Shown: piece after piece, positions 58,044 through 64,000 of the stretch
Numbering within the stretch: the stretch's first letter is position 1
How the letters are laid out: every line of letters starts with the position of its first letter
DNA from: Phycisphaerae bacterium
Lineage (GTDB): Bacteria > Chloroflexota > Anaerolineae > 4572-78 > J111
NCBI GenBank assembly: GCA_028285035.1
Contig: JANQQF010000017.1
Location: 33,448-97,447 of the forward strand
Reading direction: 5' to 3'
Length of the DNA: 64,000 nt
Translations under genes and position numbers: made by a program
Notes under the pieces: model-generated
Seen by the model: the letters and a program-made list of their open reading frames with translations, nothing else
Told to the model about the DNA's origin: nothing
Databases searched by the model: none

Positions 58044-60410
58044 CTAGGGTGCTAAGGTTAGTACCCCTTCAGCTTGAGCCAAAATCTGTTTGCGTTCCCA
58101 GAGCATCGGCTGATAACTTCCCTGAATCCAGGGGTGTAACTGATCAGAATAATGTGGACTGCCAATGTGCCCGGATTGACCGGGTGGGACACTGGTTAAC
58201 GACCGTGAGAAATCCTGTAAATCAATAATATGACGGACTGAAGGACCCCACCCCTTCGCATCGTAAGGGTCTTCAGGAAGCATCGCCATTTGGCAAACTG
58301 TATCTGTATCACCACCAATGGGGATTGGCCCACAGTTGAAGATGCGATCAAGTGGGGCCTGCACCCCCAAAGCGTGTCTAAAAATAACCCGATGAAGTTT
58401 TCCCCATTGCCATTCTTCCAGATTAGGTCCCAACTCTCTTTCCAACCAAGCAATGGCCTGATGCAGGCTACGTTGTAATACGGCTTCTTTGCCCCCAGCA
58501 TCTTGCAACCATTGAGATTGACCACCCGCTAACATTCGCAGCAAATTGACAGTGTCATAGCCATAAAATTCGTGGCTACCTGACAGAACAGGATTAAAGC
58601 CAAGCCCAATGACCCGTTTAGCGAAATCTTTGCCTAAGATTGGTTCCAATAGATTTCGCAACATCATTGTTCGGGTCACTTCGTACAAAGCGCCTCCCAC
58701 ACTATCTGCCGTAAGATTGCCGTCCCACATAATCAATCGGGATAAGGCTAATTGGGCCTTTGGAGTTAGATTTTTGATGGGCAAGTCTTTGTAATGATTT
58801 CTGAATTCCTGACCCGGTAGACAGATGAAATCTAGTTGCATTTCTTTAAAGTCACTGAGGGTTAGCATCTGCTTTTGAGTAAAAATTTGTTCTAATCGCC
58901 GAGCCCGATAACCATTCATCCAGGCGTTGCCGAGATAATAGGGATAATCATCTGCTATGATTTTATGATTGCAGGTTAGAATGTAGCCTGTAGTTGGATT
59001 TAGGCTGTGAGGCATTTCGGCGAAGGGAATTTCACCCACCCAATCATACTCCCCACTCCAGCCAGGGACAGGTACAGAGCCATCACCTTTACCTCGAATG
59101 GGAGTACGTCCGGTGAGCCAATATCCGATGTTCCCCTTTTGATCCGCATAGACTACATTCAATTGTGGAGCTTCGATCAGTTTCATTGCCTGAACAAAGC
59201 TATCCCAATCGTGGGCACGATTTAACTGCCAAAATGCGCGGGTAACAGGGGAAGGCTGTAATGACATTGATTGTAAAGCTAATCGCTCGCCTTCAACGCC
59301 GATGACGTCAGAGACTACTGAGCCATGTTTGGTAATGAGAACTTTCTCTGTATGGGGCACAGTTTGACCTTTGATATTTATTGTTTCGGTAACAACTTCG
59401 GCTTTGCACCATTCATCCTTATATAAATAACGAGTCGAATGAAGTGGATCAAACTTTTCGATAAATAGATCCTCACAATCGGTAAAGGCAAGGGTGATAC
59501 CCCAAGCGATGGCTTCATTGTGCCCGATGATGACAAGCGGTGCTCCTGGTAACGAGGTCCCCGTGACGTGAACATCACCGCCGATGAGATGGTTTTGATA
59601 CCACGTGCCAGGTGCCCGAAGGGCAAGATGAGTGTCGTTGCACAAGATCGGCTGGCCAGTTTTAGTCCGTGTGCCTGTCAGGACCCAAGCATTGCTGCCT
59701 TGGGCTTGACTCAGAAAGGGGCCGTCTGTGGCGATGAGTGATTGATCGTCTGCAAGGCGATGGAATTCGATGCCTGATGGTAAAGTAGGTGGATTTTCCG
59801 AAGGATAGTGAATGTCCCATTCTGCCGCCAACTCAGGACCTACACGCTCGACGAGTTGGGCTCGTACCACTGTAGGATACCAAGCGTGGGACATTTGCCA
59901 AGCCATCAATCGTAGAAAACTCATCGTGTCCAATTCAGTCCAAGGCTGCGGGGTATGTCGGATGAGGGTGAATTCCATAGGGAGCCGACTCTTGGGTAGA
60001 TTTAGAAATGTATTGACCCCGGTGGTGTAGGCTGTGATTGTATCACGCATTTGATCATCGGCCTGATCCCAATCAATACGGCCAATACGTTCAAATCCAA
60101 ATGTTCGAGAGGCGCGATCTGTACTGAGGGCAATCGCCCCGAAAACTTCGCTCAATGTGCCTCTAGCGGTGCGCCGAGCCAACTCCATCTGCCAAAAACG
60201 GTCTTGGGCGTGGACAAATCCCTGAGCAAAGAATAAGTCCCAATGATTGGTGCTATAGATGTGCGGGATACCCCAATTATCTCGAATAATTTCAATCGTA
60301 TCGATTAGCCCTGTGAGTTTTAGTTTGCCATCAATCTGAGGCAATCGTCGTTTACTTAACTGTTTTAGCCCGCTATGAAAAATCGGACCAAAAATATCAT
60401 TTATCTTCAC
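58044..60410 (-). CDS. Penicillin acylase family (Ntn-hydrolase) enzyme
   Basis: A 788-residue Ntn-hydrolase precursor. The alpha part has RDNWGIPHIYSTNHWDLFFAQGFVHAQDRFWQMELARR (key part GFVHAQDRFWQMELARR). The nucleophile after self-cleavage is S239 in QGSNAWVLTG, followed by CNDTHLALRAPGTWYQ and PGAPLVIIGHNEAIAWGIT. Near the end a conserved GQSGHIGSPHYSDQLHPW is typical of the family. It hydrolyses an amide bond: beta-lactam side chains, N-acyl homoserine lactones or other acyl amides. No signal peptide is visible, unlike periplasmic relatives, so the protein may be cytoplasmic. Confidence 0.93.
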   Translation of the reverse strand: MKINDIFGPIFHSGLKQLSKRRLPQIDGKLKLTGLIDTIEIIRDNWGIPHIYSTNHWDLFFAQGFVHAQDRFWQMELARRTARGTLSEVFGAIALSTDRASRTFGFERIGRIDWDQADDQMRDTITAYTTGVNTFLNLPKSRLPMEFTLIRHTPQPWTELDTMSFLRLMAWQMSHAWYPTVVRAQLVERVGPELAAEWDIHYPSENPPTLPSGIEFHRLADDQSLIATDGPFLSQAQGSNAWVLTGTRTKTGQPILCNDTHLALRAPGTWYQNHLIGGDVHVTGTSLPGAPLVIIGHNEAIAWGITLAFTDCEDLFIEKFDPLHSTRYLYKDEWCKAEVVTETINIKGQTVPHTEKVLITKHGSVVSDVIGVEGERLALQSMSLQPSPVTRAFWQLNRAHDWDSFVQAMKLIEAPQLNVVYADQKGNIGYWLTGRTPIRGKGDGSVPVPGWSGEYDWVGEIPFAEMPHSLNPTTGYILTCNHKIIADDYPYYLGNAWMNGYRARRLEQIFTQKQMLTLSDFKEMQLDFICLPGQEFRNHYKDLPIKNLTPKAQLALSRLIMWDGNLTADSVGGALYEVTRTMMLRNLLEPILGKDFAKRVIGLGFNPVLSGSHEFYGYDTVNLLRMLAGGQSQWLQDAGGKEAVLQRSLHQAIAWLERELGPNLEEWQWGKLHRVIFRHALGVQAPLDRIFNCGPIPIGGDTDTVCQMAMLPEDPYDAKGWGPSVRHIIDLQDFSRSLTSVPPGQSGHIGSPHYSDQLHPWIQGSYQPMLWERKQILAQAEGVLTLAP

Positions 60411-60473
60411 AAAAATTCTCCGGCCAGAATGGGCCGAAGATTACCATTATGCTGGTCTTTTGTCTACTTCCAA

Positions 60474-60512
60474 TAAAAAAACGCCATCTAAATTTTGGAT
60501 GACGTTTTTTTA
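60474..60512. terminator. Terminator of the monooxygenase gene
   Basis: Stem AAAAACGCCATC and GATGACGTTTTT with one mismatch, flanked by A- and T-runs on both sides, 19 bases after the monooxygenase stop. Confidence 0.85.
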
Positions 60513-60530
60513 GGTTTGTTCACTTAAAGC

Positions 60531-62333
60531 CTAGCTCAAATGATGAACGGGTCCCATTCCATAAACCGGAGTGGGAATACCTTCCATCCGGGCTTTGATT
60601 TGTAACGACAGGAATTGAGAATAGTGACGGGATTGGTGCAAGTTGCCCCCATGGAACCAAAGCGCTTCCTGATGAGTTGGTTTCCACATATTGCGCTCTT
60701 CACCTTCCCACGGACCAGGATCTTTAGTGGTGTCCGAACCTAACCCCCAGCACTTACCCACTTTGTCAGCGACTTCTTGAGAAATTAACCTTGCTGCCCA
60801 ACCATTCATTGAGCCATAGCCGGTAGCATAGACGATTAAATCGGCAGGGAGTTCTTTGCCATTTTCCAACACAACCGAATTCTCTTTGATTTCCTTAATG
60901 TTCGTGCCACTTTCCAACTTGATGCTGCCATTGATAACAAGTTCTGAAGCGCCTACATCAATGTAGTAGCCTGAACCACGCCGTAGATATTTCATAAATA
61001 ATCCAGAACCGTCATCTCCCCAATCAAGAAGGAACCCTGCTTTTTCTAATCGCTGATAGAACTCGGCATCAACCTCGGCCATTTTCTCATAAACTGGGAT
61101 TTGGAATTCGTGCAAAATTTTATAGGGGACCGAGGCAAAAATTAGGTCGGCAGTATGATGGTCGATACCGTTAGCAATAGCACGTTCTGAATAAAGATCA
61201 CCCAAAGCCAACTCCATCAAGGTATCGGAGCGGGCGATGTGGGTTGACGAACGTTGAATCATAGTCACGTCGGCCTCGTTTTCCCACAATGCGGCACAAA
61301 TGTCGTGAGCTGAGTTATTGGAGCCAACGACAATACACTGTTTACCAATGTAGGCCTCATTTCCAGGATACTGACTAGAGTGATATTGATCTCCTTGGAA
61401 TTTTTCAGCCCCTGGAAATTTGGGAACATTCGGCATGCCAGACATCCCTGTAGCCAATACGAGTTGTTTGGGGCGCAGGACAACTGTCTCGCCATTTCGA
61501 TTAACCGTGACCTTCCATTCTTCATTTGTTTCATCGTATTGGGCGTTAATACATTCTGTTGAACTCCAATAGTTCAACTCCATGACCTTAGTGTACATCT
61601 CTAACCAATCACCAATTTTGTCTTTTGGTGAGAATACTGGCCAGTGATCTGGGAAGGGGATATAGGGCATATGATCGTACCAGACTGGATCATGCAGACA
61701 GAGCGACTTGTATCGCTGGCGCCAGGAGTCGCCAGCTCGCTCATTTTTTTCAATAATAATCGTTGGAACGCCTAATCGCTTTAATCGAGCACCAAGACCA
61801 ATACCCCCTTGTCCACCGCCGATGATGACACAGTACGGCTGTTTGATATAGCCAAGGTCAGCCTCTTCTTCCTGTTTGCGCTCTAACCAGCTCTTGCGAT
61901 TTCTGAGCGCACCATGCTCCACGCCTTGTGGACGGGTCGGCCCTTTTGCTTCTTCGTGCCCTTTGAGTTCAACCATCGTGGTTAACAACGTCCAACATTT
62001 GCTGTCTCTGAGCCGGATATGCCCTTTACCTCGAGAGACGCCCGTCTCAAAAGTGATCCAGGCATCGGTGATACCACCAGCCTCATTGGCATCCCCTTCG
62101 ATTTGCCAGTTACTAGGCTGAACATCAGCTGTTCGGGCCTCCAACATCGCCTTGATCTCATCTTTGCCCTCCATCGTTTTAATATTCCAGGTGAACGAGA
62201 CCAAGTCGCGCCAGTAGCTGTCATCCTCGAACATATCTGCTGCTGCCGCCAAATCATTTCCCTCTAGAGCGGCTCCAAAGCCATTAAGCCACTCAGTTAC
62301 CACTTGGGTTGGTGAACTACCATTATCACTCAT
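60531..62333 (-). CDS. Flavin-containing monooxygenase with N-terminal NTF2-like domain
   Basis: A 600-residue fusion. Residues about 1-135 are an NTF2/SnoaL-like alpha-beta barrel (WLNGFGAALEGNDLAAAADMF, key part NDLAAAADMFEDDSYWRDLV). The rest is a group B flavin monooxygenase: VIIGGGQGGIGLGARLKRLG (FAD), GDSWRQRYKSLCLHDPVWYDHMP, ATGMSGMPNVPKFPG and the NADPH loop VVGSNNSAHDICAAL. It oxygenates a small substrate at S, N or carbonyl carbon (the last as in Baeyer-Villiger enzymes). The fused NTF2-like domain is seen in some putative monooxygenases of this group. It is downstream of a SorC-type regulator with a 478-base gap. Confidence 0.9.
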   Translation of the reverse strand: MSDNGSSPTQVVTEWLNGFGAALEGNDLAAAADMFEDDSYWRDLVSFTWNIKTMEGKDEIKAMLEARTADVQPSNWQIEGDANEAGGITDAWITFETGVSRGKGHIRLRDSKCWTLLTTMVELKGHEEAKGPTRPQGVEHGALRNRKSWLERKQEEEADLGYIKQPYCVIIGGGQGGIGLGARLKRLGVPTIIIEKNERAGDSWRQRYKSLCLHDPVWYDHMPYIPFPDHWPVFSPKDKIGDWLEMYTKVMELNYWSSTECINAQYDETNEEWKVTVNRNGETVVLRPKQLVLATGMSGMPNVPKFPGAEKFQGDQYHSSQYPGNEAYIGKQCIVVGSNNSAHDICAALWENEADVTMIQRSSTHIARSDTLMELALGDLYSERAIANGIDHHTADLIFASVPYKILHEFQIPVYEKMAEVDAEFYQRLEKAGFLLDWGDDGSGLFMKYLRRGSGYYIDVGASELVINGSIKLESGTNIKEIKENSVVLENGKELPADLIVYATGYGSMNGWAARLISQEVADKVGKCWGLGSDTTKDPGPWEGEERNMWKPTHQEALWFHGGNLHQSRHYSQFLSLQIKARMEGIPTPVYGMGPVHHLS

Positions 62334-62572
62334 AGAATTTCTCCTTCGAAAATACTAATAAAGATTTTTGGTTTTTTATGCTTCGAGACAGAGATGGTGA
62401 GCATACGCCTCGAAGGGGTTAACATTGTTGATTTTAACATTGTTGATATGAAGGGCGTGTGATTTTTTATAAAATAGTTCGAGATGAAATATTTTTTGAG
62501 ATTGAGGCATGACCCAAAGAATAAATCAAAATTTTTTTATAGACAAATCAATTCTTTTTGCAAAAAAGGCGC

Positions 62573-62806
62573 TTACATCAAGACGCCGGGATGTTCGATA
62601 GCTTGCTTTAAGTCGGCCGTTAAGGCTGGGCGCTTAACGGTTAGAGTATCATCGGTTTCGACGATACGTCTGACAACTTGCCCTACAGCCAAAATTATGT
62701 TTGTCTTGGGTTGATGAAGGTGGTGTTGTGCATCAGCCGCCTTTAATTGTTCGTCACGGCATGAATGAGTACCTAAATCGTCTAGCCTAAAAGCAATCCT
62801 TTGTGA
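62573..62806 (-). pseudogene. Possible coding remnant without a start codon
   Basis: In the 478-base gap 62334-62811 the - strand has a 77-codon open frame from 62806 to the TAA at 62573, with protein-like composition (TNIILAVGQVVRRIVET, RPALTADLKQAIEHPG). It has no ATG, GTG or convincing TTG near its beginning; the only Met is the last residue. It is GC-richer than the AT-rich sequence at 62334-62560. It may be the C-terminal remnant of a lost gene or chance. I do not recognise it. Confidence 0.25.
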
Positions 62807-62811
62807 TTAAA

Positions 62812-63777
62812 TCAATTTGCATGTAATTCAAGAATATGACTGGCTGTTGTTGCCTCAGTAATCAGTGTATGAAGATATTGGCCTTTCAATGTGGCTAAGA
62901 TGGCCGGAGCCTTTGTTGTATCCCCAGCCACACCGATAACCGTTGGTACTTGACGTAAGGCTTCTAAATTAAGCCCAATGATACAACGGTTAACCGCCAA
63001 ATCAAGTTGATGTCCGTCTTGATCAATAAAACGTCCAATCAAATCTCCTACAGCGCCTTCAGCTTTGTAGTCATTCATATCAGCTTCACTAAAATAGCCC
63101 GTTCGATATAATCCAGATAATCGGGAGTCAATTGTACCAATGCCGACCAAGCTGATATCAACATTGCTTGCTTGCGATAGGGTTTTATGAATACTACGTT
63201 CCTGTAGTAGAGACTTGGCAATTGTTTCGTTTTCGACAAAGAGAGGTGCAGAAAGGGTGCGATGGCTAGCATTTAATTTTTGTGCTAACCATTGGGCTAA
63301 TTCGCTACCATCCATCATAGGATCACTATGGCCAGCAGCTCCCATAATTTGGATGATTTTACAGTTCCTCAGCTCAGTTTTATGGACCGAGCGTACCAGT
63401 TGATATAGGGAAACACCCCAACCAATCCCAATTTTTATATCATCCTTTAACTTTTCGTGTAGACAAAGTGAGCCCAAACGACCTAGTCTTCGCAGAAGGG
63501 TTGTTCGATCATTGGTAGGAGGGTTGGCTAAAACCCAGGCTTGGGGGAGATGAAACGTTTCACATAGTTGTATTTCAAGGTCGGTATCTCGTTTTAGGGG
63601 ATACGTGACCCGTATGTCAACGAGACCTTGTTCTCGAGCTTCTTGGAGCATGCGAGAAATCATCGAACGAGATTTCCCAATTCGTTTGGCAATGACTGAC
63701 TGATCTAAATTGTCTTCGTAATACCAAACTGCTACTTGGCCAAGTAGCTCAAGACGGTCATTATCCATGTTGCTCAC
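62812..63777 (-). CDS. SorC/DeoR-type sugar-binding transcriptional regulator
   Basis: A 321-residue SorC-family regulator. The N-terminal helix-turn-helix is YYEDNLDQSVIAKRIGKSRSMISRMLQEAREQG (key part QSVIAKRIGKSRSMISRML). The effector domain follows with IKIGIGWGVSLYQLV, QIMGAAGHSDP and VGIGTIDSRLSGLYRTGYFSE (key part LVGIGTIDSRLSGLYRTGY). Such regulators bind phosphorylated sugars or polyols. It is upstream of, and co-directional with, the flavin monooxygenase. A candidate operator lies 16-44 bases before its start. Confidence 0.92.
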   Translation of the reverse strand: MSNMDNDRLELLGQVAVWYYEDNLDQSVIAKRIGKSRSMISRMLQEAREQGLVDIRVTYPLKRDTDLEIQLCETFHLPQAWVLANPPTNDRTTLLRRLGRLGSLCLHEKLKDDIKIGIGWGVSLYQLVRSVHKTELRNCKIIQIMGAAGHSDPMMDGSELAQWLAQKLNASHRTLSAPLFVENETIAKSLLQERSIHKTLSQASNVDISLVGIGTIDSRLSGLYRTGYFSEADMNDYKAEGAVGDLIGRFIDQDGHQLDLAVNRCIIGLNLEALRQVPTVIGVAGDTTKAPAILATLKGQYLHTLITEATTASHILELHAN

Positions 63778-63792
63778 ATTTGTGAATTAGAT

Positions 63793-63821
63793 ATAACATA
63801 TTTTCGAGGTAGCCATGTTAT
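63793..63821. promoter_or_regulatory. Candidate SorC-type operator
   Basis: Inverted repeat ATAACAT (63793-63799) and ATGTTAT (63815-63821), separated by 15 bases, just upstream of the regulator gene. It may mediate autoregulation. Confidence 0.45.
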
Positions 63822-63970
63822 GATGGCCAACTATGTTTTGTCAAATTAGGTTTTGAAAACTTCAGGAATTTTTTCGGGCTAAAAATGATAACACAGTCAA
63901 AAGAGTTGTTCCTGAATAAGAAATCATATCAGACTACCCTGATTTAACAGCAAATTGAGGGATGGATCGA

Positions 63971-64000
63971 ATGAAAATCTTTGGTAAATCCTCAAATTCG
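63971..64000 (+). CDS. Possible start of a gene running off the right edge
   Basis: An ATG at 63971 opens a frame to the window end (MKIFGKSSNS). GAGGG lies about 10 bases before it. Only ten codons are seen, so neither coding status nor product can be judged. Confidence 0.3.
   Translation, partial: MKIFGKSSNS

Noticed and set aside
62484..62714. 76-residue protein on the + strand
   Set aside because: Basic, low-complexity product with no ribosome binding site; the opposite strand looks more protein-like.

Overview
The window most likely comes from a Chloroflexota bacterium (Anaerolineae-like or a neighbouring class). This is inferred from gene content, not from a search. The clues are a mycofactocin locus with its own OYE-type oxidoreductases and ETF subunits, as known from Sphaerobacter. 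There is also a sugar-binding lipoprotein with a Val/Glu/Lys repeat stalk, a Ser/Thr kinase with Pro/Thr linkers, two roadblock proteins, an L9 with a long acidic tail, and secreted proteins with Pro/Thr or Pro/Glu linkers. Base composition is moderate. There is no rRNA, CRISPR array, insertion sequence or prophage. One tRNA (Val, anticodon TAC) is present.

Region 1 (1-16586, all + strand, mostly overlapping or closely spaced genes) is the downstream part of a mycofactocin island. It runs: C-terminal part of the MftC maturase, NDMA-type alcohol dehydrogenase, AAA+/VWA fusion protein, acyl-CoA synthetase, cobalt-type nitrile hydratase (beta, alpha and a His-tailed activator), an orphan SMI1/KNR4-like gene, two FadH/OYE enzymes, ETF alpha, a FixC-type quinone oxidoreductase, a FixX ferredoxin, ETF beta and two MaoC-type hot-dog proteins. 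The likely logic is oxidation of an alcohol by a mycofactocin-coupled dehydrogenase, CoA activation, reduction/hydration steps, and electron flow through ETF to quinone.

Region 2 (16583-31819) holds comM, two membrane transporters, and a galactoside operon on the - strand: lacZ, an LDH2-type dehydrogenase, galT and an aminoglycoside-phosphotransferase-like kinase. A sugar ABC transporter and a LacI regulator with a perfect 34-base operator palindrome follow. A vapBC toxin-antitoxin pair with its own near-consensus promoter sits inside this block in the opposite direction.

Region 3 (32032-38971) is housekeeping: glutamate dehydrogenase, a CcrM-type adenine methyltransferase, a DUF2723-type membrane glycosyltransferase and asparaginyl-tRNA synthetase.

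Region 4 (39045-49140) is the most unusual part. Three secreted proteins each carry a cohesin-like and a dockerin-like module on the same chain, one with a beta-helix domain and one with an esterase domain. A fourth gene encodes a membrane-anchored cohesin. The three bimodular genes share an upstream element with nearly identical geometry: a TTCCGTAGT palindrome, a TCCGTT box, CACGCT, exactly 22 bases, then TATACT. This looks like a small, co-regulated, self-assembling extracellular complex.

Region 5 (49366-64000) contains tatA and uracil phosphoribosyltransferase, followed by an AhpD-like gene interrupted by an in-frame TGA exactly at the second Cys of its CxxC motif. A bacterial-type SECIS hairpin with a GGTCT loop lies 18 bases downstream, so it is very probably a selenoprotein. 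After that come a phosphodiester glycosidase-family protein, tRNA-Val, a PRC-barrel protein, a Ser/Thr kinase, two roadblock proteins, ribosomal protein L9, a penicillin acylase-family enzyme, an NTF2-flavin monooxygenase fusion and a SorC-type regulator.
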